A DNA stretch of 64,000 nucleotides, from contig CAWCXF010000007.1 of assembly GCA_963799455.1 (NCBI GenBank), forward strand, positions 744,001 to 808,000. Reading direction: 5' to 3'. Positions 51,945 through 59,399 of this stretch are shown piece by piece (position 1 is the first letter of the stretch; each line of letters begins with the position of its first letter). A model generated the notes under the pieces. The model did not search any database. It was not told where the DNA came from and was given only the letters and a program-made list of their open reading frames with translations. The translations under genes and the position numbers were made by a program. This stretch comes from CAWCXF01 sp963799455. GTDB taxonomy: Bacteria > Pseudomonadota > Alphaproteobacteria > Rhodobacterales > Rhodobacteraceae.

Positions 51945-52229
51945 ATGATCAGGTCGGAGCTGATCCAGAGGATCGCCGAGGAGAACCCTCATCTCTACCA
52001 CCGCGACGTGGAGCGCATCGTGGCCGTGATCTTCGAGGAGATCGTCGCCGCCATGGCGCGCGGCGACCGCGTCGAGCTGCGCGGCTTCGGCGCCTTCTCC
52101 GTCAAGCGCCGCGACGCGCGCACCGGGCGCAACCCGCGCACCGGCGAGGCCGTCGCCGTCGAGGAGAAGCACGTGCCGTTCTTCAAGACCGGCAAGGGCC
52201 TGCGCGACCGGCTGAACGAGGGCTCCTGA
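51945..52229 (+). CDS. ihfB: integration host factor subunit beta
   Basis: 94-residue HU/IHF-family DNA-bending protein. ATG 51945 follows GGAGGGGAAG. The signature GDRVELRGFGAFSVKRRDAR and GRNPRTGEAV match IHF beta. Its stop overlaps lapA's ATG (TGATG). It pairs with IhfA, which is not in the window. Confidence 0.95.
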   Translation: MIRSELIQRIAEENPHLYHRDVERIVAVIFEEIVAAMARGDRVELRGFGAFSVKRRDARTGRNPRTGEAVAVEEKHVPFFKTGKGLRDRLNEGS

Positions 52230-52612
52230 TGCGCTACGTCAAATACCTCCTCCTGGCCCTGCTCGCCGTGGCCCTGATCACGCTCGCGCTGGCCAATCGC
52301 CAGATGGTCGAGCTGAAGCTCCTGCCGCAGGGCCTGACCTCGCTCCTGGGCTTCCAGGAGAGGGCGACGCTGCCGCTCTTCGTCGTCGTCTTCCTCGGCA
52401 TCGTGCTCGGGCTGCTGATCGGCTTCGTCTGGGAGTGGATGCGCGAGCACCGCTACCGCCGCGCCGCCGAGCGGCGCAGGCGGGAGGTCGTGCTCCTGGA
52501 GCGCGAGCTGACCCGCACGCGCCGGGAGAAGCACGAGGGCGAGGACGAGGTGATCGCGCTGCTCGACGAGCCGCCGAGCCGCGGCGGCAGCACCGCGTTG
52601 GCCCGGATCTGA
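52229..52612 (+). CDS. lapA: LapA-domain membrane protein
   Basis: 127 residues: helix 1 (YLLLALLAVALITLALAN), helix 2 (LPLFVVVFLGIVLGLLIGFV) and a basic, coiled cytoplasmic tail. LapA/LapB-type proteins assist lipopolysaccharide assembly control. Overlaps ihfB by one base, as in other Rhodobacterales between ihfB and trpF. Confidence 0.82.
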   Translation: MRYVKYLLLALLAVALITLALANRQMVELKLLPQGLTSLLGFQERATLPLFVVVFLGIVLGLLIGFVWEWMREHRYRRAAERRRREVVLLERELTRTRREKHEGEDEVIALLDEPPSRGGSTALARI

Positions 52613-52672
52613 GGCGGCTGCCGGGCCGTCCGGCTCGGGCGCGCGGGGGTGGCGCCATGGCCGTCCGTGGCG

Positions 52673-52730
52673 CTCGATCGGCCGCGGCTCGGCGGCCGCA
52701 CACTCGATCGGCCGCGGCTCGGCGGCCGCA
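52673..52730 (+). repeat. 28-bp direct repeat, two copies, upstream of trpF
   Basis: Copies at 52673-52700 and 52703-52730, identical, period 30 bp. Each begins CTCGATCG and ends GGCGGCCGCA. They lie 44 bases before the trpF start and could form hairpins (internal GGCCGC palindromes). Confidence 0.9.
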
Positions 52731-52773
52731 TGACGGACGGCGCAGGGGCGGCCCGCGCGCCCAGGAGACGGCG

Positions 52774-53409
52774 GTGGTCGCTCGGTTCAAGATCTGCGGC
52801 CTGACGAGGCCCGAGGACGTGGACGCCGCCGTGGCCGCCGGGGCGTCCTATGTGGGGTTCGTGTTTTACGATCGCTCGCCGCGCCACCTGTCCCTGGAGC
52901 GGGCCGCGGCGCTCGTCGCGCGCGTGCCGCCGGGCGTCGGGCGCGTGGCGCTGACGGTGGACGCGGACGACGCGGCGCTCGACGCGATCCTCGCCGCGGT
53001 TCCGGTGGACATGGTGCAGCTCCACGGCGCCGAGACGCCCGAGCGCGCGGCCGCGATCCGCCGGCGGACCCCGGTGATGAAGGCGCTCGGCATGGGCGGG
53101 GCCGGCGACCTCGTCGCCCTGGACGCCTATGCCGGCGCGGCCGACATGGTCCTGGTGGACGCCAAGCCCGCCCCCGGCGCGCTGCCGGGCGGCAACGGCG
53201 AGGCGTTCGACTGGACGCTGCTCCGGGGCCGGCGCTGGCCCGGGCCGTGGATGCTCGCGGGCGGGCTCGACGCGGCGCACGTGGCCGAGGCGGTCCGCGT
53301 CACGGGCGCGCCTTGCGTGGACGTGTCGTCGGGCGTCGAGGCCGCGCCGGGCATCAAGGACGCGGGGCGGATCGCGGCCTTCGCGGCGGCGTGCGCGGCG
53401 CCGCGTTGA
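52774..53409 (+). CDS. trpF: phosphoribosylanthranilate isomerase
   Basis: 211-residue TIM barrel. VVARFKICGLTRPEDVDAAV carries the catalytic Cys; VGFVFYDRSPRHLSLERA and PVDMVQLHGAETPERAAAIR are family blocks; SSGVEAAPGIKD closes the phosphate site. GTG 52774 follows CCAGGAGA. Third enzyme of tryptophan synthesis, next to trpB; trpA does not follow here. Confidence 0.95.
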   Translation: MVARFKICGLTRPEDVDAAVAAGASYVGFVFYDRSPRHLSLERAAALVARVPPGVGRVALTVDADDAALDAILAAVPVDMVQLHGAETPERAAAIRRRTPVMKALGMGGAGDLVALDAYAGAADMVLVDAKPAPGALPGGNGEAFDWTLLRGRRWPGPWMLAGGLDAAHVAEAVRVTGAPCVDVSSGVEAAPGIKDAGRIAAFAAACAAPR

Positions 53410-53461
53410 CACCCTGCCGCCCCTGTGGCCTTTCGAGCCCATCGCTCCAGGGAGGCGGCCG

Positions 53462-54682
53462 ATGCCCGAGGATCTCTTCAACAGCTTCATGAACGGCCCC
53501 GACGAGAAGGGCCGCTTCGGCCGCTTCGGCGGGCGCTTCGTCTCCGAGACCTTGATGCCGCTCGTGCTGGAGCTGGAGGCCGAGTGGGGCCGCGCCAAGG
53601 AGGATCGGGCCTTCTGGGCCGAGATGGACGACCTCTGGAGGCATTACGTCGGCCGGCCCTCGCCCCTCTACCACGCCTCGCGGCTGACCGAGCGGTTCGG
53701 CGGCGCCAAGATCTACCTCAAGCGCGACGAGCTGAACCACACCGGCGCGCACAAGATCAACAACGTGCTGGGCCAGATCCTGCTCGCGCGGCGCATGGGC
53801 AAGCGCCGCATCATCGCCGAGACCGGGGCGGGCCAGCACGGCGTCGCCACCGCCACCGTCTGCGCCAAGTTCGGCCTGCGATGCGTCGTCTACATGGGCG
53901 CCACCGACGTGGAGCGCCAATCGCCCAACGTCTTCCGCATGAAGCTGCTCGGCGCCGAGGTGATCCCCGTGACCTCCGGCCGGGGCACCCTCAAGGACGC
54001 CATGAACGACGCCCTGCGCGACTGGGTGACGAACGTGGCCGACACCTTCTACTGCATCGGCACGGTGGCCGGCCCCCACCCCTACCCGGCGATGGTGCGC
54101 GACTTCCAGTCGATCATCGGCCGCGAGGCCCGCGAGCAGATCCTGGAGCGCGAGGGCCGGCTGCCCGACACGCTGGTGGCCGCGATCGGCGGCGGCTCGA
54201 ACGCGATGGGCCTCTTCCACCCCTTCCTCGACGACCGCGAGGTGGCCATCGTCGGCGTCGAGGCGGGGGGCCGCGGCGTGGACGAGCACATGCAGCACTG
54301 CGCCTCGCTCACCGGCGGGCGGCCCGGGGTGCTGCACGGCAACCGCACCTACCTGCTGCAGGACGAGGACGGCCAGATCCTCGAAGGCCATTCGATCTCC
54401 GCCGGGCTCGACTATCCCGGCATCGGGCCCGAGCACGCCTGGCTCCACGAGACGGGGCGCGCGAGATACGTCGCCATCACCGACGCGGAGGCGCTCGACG
54501 CCTTCCGCATCTGCTGCGCCGATGAGGGCATCATCCCGGCGCTGGAGCCCGCCCATGCGCTCGCGCAGGTCGCCAAGATGGCGCCGGGCCTCCCCGGGGA
54601 TCACCTCATCGTGATGAACATGTGCGGGCGCGGCGACAAGGACATCTTCACGGTTGCCAAGGCGCTGGGGGTGGAGCTGTAG
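53462..54682 (+). CDS. trpB: tryptophan synthase beta chain
   Basis: 406 residues. PLP lysine in NHTGAHKINNVLGQ, ETGAGQHGVATAT, GGGSNAMGLF phosphate loop and EGHSISAGLDYPGIGPEH are diagnostic. It condenses indole with serine. ATG 53462 follows AGGGAGGCGG. TrpA is not visible within the next 600 bases. Confidence 0.97.
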   Translation: MPEDLFNSFMNGPDEKGRFGRFGGRFVSETLMPLVLELEAEWGRAKEDRAFWAEMDDLWRHYVGRPSPLYHASRLTERFGGAKIYLKRDELNHTGAHKINNVLGQILLARRMGKRRIIAETGAGQHGVATATVCAKFGLRCVVYMGATDVERQSPNVFRMKLLGAEVIPVTSGRGTLKDAMNDALRDWVTNVADTFYCIGTVAGPHPYPAMVRDFQSIIGREAREQILEREGRLPDTLVAAIGGGSNAMGLFHPFLDDREVAIVGVEAGGRGVDEHMQHCASLTGGRPGVLHGNRTYLLQDEDGQILEGHSISAGLDYPGIGPEHAWLHETGRARYVAITDAEALDAFRICCADEGIIPALEPAHALAQVAKMAPGLPGDHLIVMNMCGRGDKDIFTVAKALGVEL

Positions 54683-55272
54683 CGCCTCGGGGCGAGGAGC
54701 CGGACCCCGGCTCCGGCAGCGGCTCGGGCCGCATCCGCCGCACCGCGCCGTCGGCCGCCTGGTCGAGCACGCCCGCCCTGGGGATGCGCTGGGGGGCGGC
54801 CGGGGGATCGACGGTCTCGGGGCGCGACCGATCCTGCGGCACGCACGCCTCGCCGGCCGCGTGGCCTGCGCCGTCGCGGCCGATCTAGCCCGGACGCCCG
54901 AAATGCGACCCGCATGGTGAGCGGCGAGCGGTCGAGCGTCCCGAAGCGCCACCTCCCGTCGCCCGTCGCCCGTCGCCGCAATCCCGCACCGGAACGGCCG
55001 ATGGGCCGTCGTCGGGCCGTCCGGCCCGCCGCGCTCGATCGCCCGGGCCGTCCGGCCCGCCGCGCTCGATCGTCCGGGCCGCCCTCGGCCGAGGACGGCG
55101 GGCGCCCGACGCCCTCGGTCCCGAGCGCCATCTCCGCCGCGGACCCGTCGGGCCAGCCCGCATCGACCCGCCGCGGCGTCGAAGGCGTCGCGGCGCACCC
55201 GGTCGGCCCCGGCGGAATCCCGGGGCCGGGCCGTGGTGGTCTTGGCGCAGCACGGCGCGAGGGCGGCGAGCC
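54683..55272. other. gene-free spacer with a post-trpB hairpin and 31-bp tandem repeat
   Basis: 590 bases without a supported gene. GGAGCC (54696-54701) and GGCTCC (54709-54714) form a small hairpin after trpB, a possible weak terminator. A 31-bp unit is repeated in tandem at 55014-55044 and 55045-55075 with one mismatch. Open frames here are low-complexity shadows. Confidence 0.6.
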
Positions 55273-55659
55273 TCAGGCCGTCTCGCCCTCCGCATGCTCG
55301 CGCAGCACCTCCCACGGCACGATCTCCAGCGCGCGGCGGTGGGTGGAGGCGAGGTGGATGCGCGGCGCCACGCCCTCCTCGTGGGCCTGGAGGAACCGGC
55401 CCGCGCACAGGCACCAGCGGTCGCCGGGCCTGAGGCCCGGGAAGCCGTATTCGCGGCGCGCGGTGCTGAGGTCGTTGCCGACGTATTTGGAGTAGGCGAG
55501 GAACTCCTTGGTCATCACCGCGCAGACCGTGTGCGAGCCGCGGTCGGCCGCGCAGGTGTCGCAGGCGCCGTTGCGGAAGAAGCCCGTCATCGGGCTGGTC
55601 GAGCAGGGCTCCAGGGGCCCGCCCAGCACGTTGAGGGAGGGATCCTTGTCGTCGGCCAT
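55273..55659 (-). CDS. DUF2237-family conserved protein
   Basis: 128 residues: NVLGGPLEPCSTSPMTGFFR, GACDTCAADRGSHTVCAVMT, KEFLAYSKYVGNDLSTARRE and FPGLRPGDRWCLCAGRFLQA match DUF2237, a family with many conserved cysteines and unknown role. ATG 55659 is chosen by family length; GAAGGAGC lies upstream. Monocistronic as far as seen. Confidence 0.92.
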   Translation of the reverse strand: MADDKDPSLNVLGGPLEPCSTSPMTGFFRNGACDTCAADRGSHTVCAVMTKEFLAYSKYVGNDLSTARREYGFPGLRPGDRWCLCAGRFLQAHEEGVAPRIHLASTHRRALEIVPWEVLREHAEGETA

Positions 55660-55756
55660 GGCAAGCTCCTTCGCGGGGGGCAAGAGCTAGGCCCCCGGCC
55701 CCCGCGATCAATCGTGCGGGCCGACGGAACCCGGGGTGGCCAGGGCGCGTCCCGCC

Positions 55757-55786
55757 GGTCCGGTCCGGTCCGGTCCGGTCCGGTCC
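55757..55786 (+). repeat. six perfect GGTCC pentamers
   Basis: A 30-bp run of GGTCC repeated six times in the spacer upstream of the DUF2237 gene. Each unit is also part of overlapping CCGG sites. Confidence 0.95.
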
Positions 55787-55914
55787 GGGACAGCCGCGAC
55801 CCGCGACGCCTCGCCCGACCTCCGCGGGGGCAGCCGTCCGGGGCGGCGGGCATCGGCTCCGCTCGCAGAGATGGGTCGGGGACGGGCGGGGAGGCGGTCC
55901 GACGGGGCGGGGCG

Positions 55915-56958
55915 TCACGCGCCCCATGCGACGCGCCGTCCGTGGAAGTCCACCCGTCCGAGCGCCTCGGTCCCCCCGCCCGGCCAGGTGGTCAGCGTCA
56001 GCGCGGCGTCCGCTCGGCCATCCGACTCCATGGAGAGCCGCGCGAGCGGCGCGTCGGGGGTCGCGCGGGCGCCCGCGGCGTCGGGGGTCGCGCGGGCGCC
56101 CGCGGCCTCGATCGCCGCCCAGCCCTCCGCGCGGGCCTGCGCCGGCAGGTACTGCCAGGCGATGGTGTGGAAGATCAGGTGCAGATGGCCAGGGCGGGGC
56201 TCCGCGAGGCGCCGCCGCAGCCAGTCCACCGCGTCGGCCCGCTCCACGCGCGTGGTGGCCGCGGCGGCGGCCGCGTCCGTCAGCGCCCGGCGGTGCGGCT
56301 GGTCGGGCCAGAGATAGGCGCGCAGGCGCAGCAGGTCCGCGGGGTCGGATGGGTCCAGGGGCGCGATGTCGCAGCCCGCGCGCTCGGCGATCCGAGGGGC
56401 CGCGTCGGGCGGGGGCGGCCCCTCCCACTCCGGGGTCAGGGTCAGGGCGGGCTCGGCCGGGCCGCAGCGGAAGCCGGGCGCCTCCAGCGCGAAGCGGTCG
56501 AAGTGGAGGTTGAGCCCGGCGCTCGCGCCGACCTCGGAGAGCGCCAGCGGCAGGCCGTGGCGGGCCGTCAGGAGGTGGGCCGCGGGGATCAGCGCGGCGC
56601 TGCGGCGGACCTCGTTGGTCTGGGGCGGCCGGTCGAGCCAGGCGTCGAGGTGGCCCGCGTGGCCGGCGAGGGCCTGGGCGAGGGCGGCGCGGAGCGCCGC
56701 GTCGTCGGGCTCGGCCGGCGGGTAGGCGCCCGCGAGGGGCGCGCCCATGAGCGCCAGGGCGTGGAGGCCGCCGGCGAGGCGCAGCGGCACCGAGGCGCCC
56801 GACGGGCCGACCTCGCCCGGCCAGTCGAGGACGCGCCGTCCGAGCGGCGTCCTGCGGTCGAGGAGCGCGGGGACCGCGCGCAGGACGCGGGTGGTGAAGG
56901 GCGAGCCCAGACGCTCGCAGTTGACGGCCTGGACCTCGAAGGCGTCCGGGACGGTCAT
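55915..56958 (-). CDS. DUF2332-family protein
   Basis: 347 residues. NCERLGSPFTTRVLRAVPAL, RSAALIPAAHLL, LSEVGASAGLNLHFDRFAL, and HLHLIFHTIAWQYLP are typical of DUF2332, an uncharacterised family with a methyltransferase-like GASAGLN segment. A 27-bp duplication (56051-56104) gives a doubled AGARATPDA motif near the C-terminus. ATG 56958 overlaps the pth stop (ATGA). Confidence 0.85.
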   Translation of the reverse strand: MTVPDAFEVQAVNCERLGSPFTTRVLRAVPALLDRRTPLGRRVLDWPGEVGPSGASVPLRLAGGLHALALMGAPLAGAYPPAEPDDAALRAALAQALAGHAGHLDAWLDRPPQTNEVRRSAALIPAAHLLTARHGLPLALSEVGASAGLNLHFDRFALEAPGFRCGPAEPALTLTPEWEGPPPPDAAPRIAERAGCDIAPLDPSDPADLLRLRAYLWPDQPHRRALTDAAAAAATTRVERADAVDWLRRRLAEPRPGHLHLIFHTIAWQYLPAQARAEGWAAIEAAGARATPDAAGARATPDAPLARLSMESDGRADAALTLTTWPGGGTEALGRVDFHGRRVAWGA

Positions 56959-57857
56959 CGGAAGCGGTCGGCGAGGCGCCGGAGGGCGGAGCGGCGGTCG
57001 GGCTCGGTCCCCTCGCCCTGGGCGGGCGTGCCCGGCGGTGGCGGGGCCGCGTTCCCGCCGCGCTCGGGGGGCGCGCCGGGCGCCGAGCGATCGGGGGACG
57101 GGCCGTCCCGCTCATCGCCCCCGGCGCGCCGCCCGGAGCGGCCGGACGAGGGATCGGGGCGGGCGGCCCGCACGGGGGCGCCTCCCTCGCCCTCCGCCGC
57201 CCCTGCGGATGGCGCCGCCCCCGCGGATGGCGCCGCCCCTGCGGATGGCGCCGCCCCTGCGGATGGGCCGGCGCCCGTGCCGCTCCTCGGCGGGCTGGTG
57301 CGCAGCGACACGGCGTTCATGAAGCGCCCCGCGTCGCCCGCCGCCAGCGCCGGGGCGCCCTCCGAGATCCCCCGCATCAGATCGTCGAGCCACTCGGCGT
57401 CCGAGCGCGCGAAGTCGTGGAGCACGTAGCCCGCCACGCGGTCCTTGTGGCCGGGATGGCCGATGCCGAGGCGCACGCGCAGGTAGTCCGGCCCGATATG
57501 GGCGTGGAGCGAGCGCAGGCCGTTGTGCCCGGCGTGCCCGCCGCCCGCCTTCACCTTGCAGCGCCCCGGCGCCAGGTCGAGCTCGTCGTGGAGCACGATC
57601 ACGTCGGAGGGCTCCAGCTTGAAGAAGCGGACCGCCTCGCCGACCGATCGCCCGGACTCGTTCATGTAGGTCTCGGGCTTGAGCAGCGCCGCGCGCGCCG
57701 TCCCCAGCCTTCCCTCCGCGAGCGAGCCCTGGAACTTCGAGCGCCAGGGCGGGAAGCCGTGGTCCCCGGCGATCCGGTCCACCGCCATGGAGCCGATGTT
57801 GTGCCGGTTGCCGGCATACTTGGCGCCGGGGTTCCCGAGGCCGACGATGAGCTTCAT
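56955..57857 (-). CDS. pth: peptidyl-tRNA hydrolase with long repeat tail
   Basis: 300 residues, versus ~190 usual. The catalytic domain has LIVGLGNPGAKYAGNRHNIG (His of the active site), KPETYMNESGRSVGEAVRFF, LDLAPGRCKVKAGGGHAGHN and GIGHPGHKDRVAGYVL. From ~residue 190 follows a ~110-residue Pro/Gly/Ala/Arg tail with four 18-bp repeats (GAAPSA). It releases peptides from stalled peptidyl-tRNA. Usually follows rplY; here other genes lie between. Confidence 0.93.
   Translation of the reverse strand: MKLIVGLGNPGAKYAGNRHNIGSMAVDRIAGDHGFPPWRSKFQGSLAEGRLGTARAALLKPETYMNESGRSVGEAVRFFKLEPSDVIVLHDELDLAPGRCKVKAGGGHAGHNGLRSLHAHIGPDYLRVRLGIGHPGHKDRVAGYVLHDFARSDAEWLDDLMRGISEGAPALAAGDAGRFMNAVSLRTSPPRSGTGAGPSAGAAPSAGAAPSAGAAPSAGAAEGEGGAPVRAARPDPSSGRSGRRAGGDERDGPSPDRSAPGAPPERGGNAAPPPPGTPAQGEGTEPDRRSALRRLADRFR
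57196..57267 (-). repeat. four 18-bp in-frame tandem repeats in the pth tail
   Basis: Units at 57196-57213, 57214-57231, 57232-57249 and 57250-57267, differing at single positions, encode GAAPSA-type hexapeptides. The unit length preserves the frame. Confidence 0.93.
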
Positions 57858-57955
57858 GGCGGGTCTCCGGGGTCTGCGAGGGGTGGCGGCTGGGCTCGGG
57901 CGATGCTGCGGGCTAGGTCGGGCGCGACGGCCGATGTCCCCGATCCGGGGCCCCG

Positions 57956-58282
57956 ATGGAGGAGGACAGCATGTATCTCACGATGAACCGCTTCAAGGTG
58001 CGCGCCGGGCGCGAGGCGCAGTTCGAGGCGGTCTGGGCGAGCCGCGACAGCCACCTCGGGGGCGTGCCGGGGTTCCGGGCGTTCCACCTGCTGCGCGGGC
58101 CGTCGGGCGAGGGCCACACGCTCTACGCCTCGCACACGGCATGGGACTCGGAGGCGGCGTTCCAGGACTGGACCCGCTCGGAGGCCTTCCGCGCCGCGCA
58201 CAAGGGCGCGGGCGGTCACGCGGACCTCTACCAGGAGGCGCCGAAGCTGGAGGTGTTCGAGACCGTCGAGGCGCTGAGCTGA
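57956..58282 (+). CDS. IsdG/antibiotic-biosynthesis-monooxygenase-like protein
   Basis: 108 residues (103 if ATG 57971 is used). YLTMNRFKVRAGREAQFEAV, VWASRDSHLGGVPGFRAFHL, HTAWDSEAAFQDWTRSEAFR and AHKGAG fit the dimeric ferredoxin-like ABM fold. The Asn, Trp and His pattern is that of heme-degrading IsdG-type members, so heme oxygenation is plausible but unproven. It is on the strand opposite to pth and rplY and separates them. Confidence 0.82.
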   Translation: MEEDSMYLTMNRFKVRAGREAQFEAVWASRDSHLGGVPGFRAFHLLRGPSGEGHTLYASHTAWDSEAAFQDWTRSEAFRAAHKGAGGHADLYQEAPKLEVFETVEALS

Positions 58283-58668
58283 ACGGCCGCCCGCCACGGC
58301 GCGGACGGGGCGCGCGGCTCGTGATCTCGGCCGCGACGGCGCGTGAGCCGGCAGGGGGTGGCCGGGGATCCTGCCGCGCCCGGCGCATCCGGCCTTCGCG
58401 GGGCTGGTCGGGGGGCCGGCCGGGGGGCCGGCCGGGGGGGCGATCGGGGCGCGCTCGTCCTGATGAGAAGGGATCGCCTCGTGACAGGTCCGACGCTCAC
58501 GACGCCGGCGGTCCCCGCCGGTCCGAGCCGAGTGGAGCGCCGGCGCCGGCGCCGGCTGCGGGCCGGACCGAGGCGCGTGGCAGCATCCCGACCTGCGGTC
58601 TGCGCTCCGGCCCGCAGCCGGCGCTCCGGCCCGCGGCCGGCGCTCCGGTCGCGGCCGGCGCTCGGACC
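58283..58668. other. gene-free spacer with tandem repeats
   Basis: 386 bases. Three copies of a ~19-bp unit starting GCGCTCCGG occupy 58602-58657, and two copies of a GGGGGGCCGGCC-like unit lie near 58410-58435. No gene supported. Confidence 0.6.
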
Positions 58669-59338
58669 TCAGGATCCGGGCTCGCCCTCGGAGCCGTCCT
58701 GGTCCACCTCGGTCGCGGGCACCTCGTCGGGCGCGGGCGCGTCCTCGTCCTCGGCCTGCGACGCGAGGCCCGAGGGCGCCTGGATGTTGGCGATCACGAA
58801 GTCGCGCTCGATCACGGCGCGCGTGCCCTCGGGCAGCGTCACCGAGCTGACCGTCAGCGTGTCGCCGATCTCCATGCCCTTCACGGAGGCCACCACCTTC
58901 TCGGGGATGTCGCCGGCGGTGCACATCAGCTCGACCTCGGGGCGCACCAGGGTCAGCACGCCGCCCTTCTTCAGGCCCGGCGCCTCGGCCTCGTCCACGA
59001 TCTCGACCGGGATGAAGAGCGCGATCCGCGTCGTCCGCCGCAGCCGGATGAAGTCGGCGTGCCGCGGCAGATCCTTGACCACGTCGCGCTGCACGTCGCG
59101 GCAGATCACGCGCACGTCGTCGTGGCCCTCGACCTTGAGGTTGATGAGCGTGGCGAGGAACCGGCCCGCGCGCAGGCGCGTGAGCAGGTCGTTGTATTCG
59201 AGGTTGATGGGCAGCGGGTCGGTGCCGCCGCCGTAGACGATGCCTGGAACGTAGCCCTCGCGTCGGGCTCGACGGGCGGCCCCCTTGCCTGTCCCCGTCC
59301 GCTCCAGGGCCACGAGATCGGGGATCTCCGGATGCCAT
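58669..59338 (-). pseudogene. rplY: 50S ribosomal protein L25 (Ctc type), frameshift at the 5' end
   Basis: L25 binds 5S rRNA. The frame reads IPDLVALERTGTGKGAARRA, RREGYVPGIVYGGGTDPLPI, then the TL5-type C-terminal domain and an acidic tail, to the stop at 58669. The ATG with the proper AGGAGA ribosome-binding site (ATG 59338, MAS...) is one base out of frame with IPDLV: GGAGATCCC near 59325-59333 has one G too many. GTG 59313 could start an N-truncated product. For an important gene a sequence error is likely. Confidence 0.85.
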
Positions 59339-59399
59339 GGGTGCTCTCCTGTCTGGCCGGGCCGCCTCCAAGGGTGTCGGGCCCGGGGTGAGCGGGTGC

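Noticed and set aside
53354..57115. 1253-codon minus-strand frame across trpB and pth
   Set aside because: Covers trpB in antisense and pth/DUF2332 out of frame; low-complexity translation. A GC-driven shadow.
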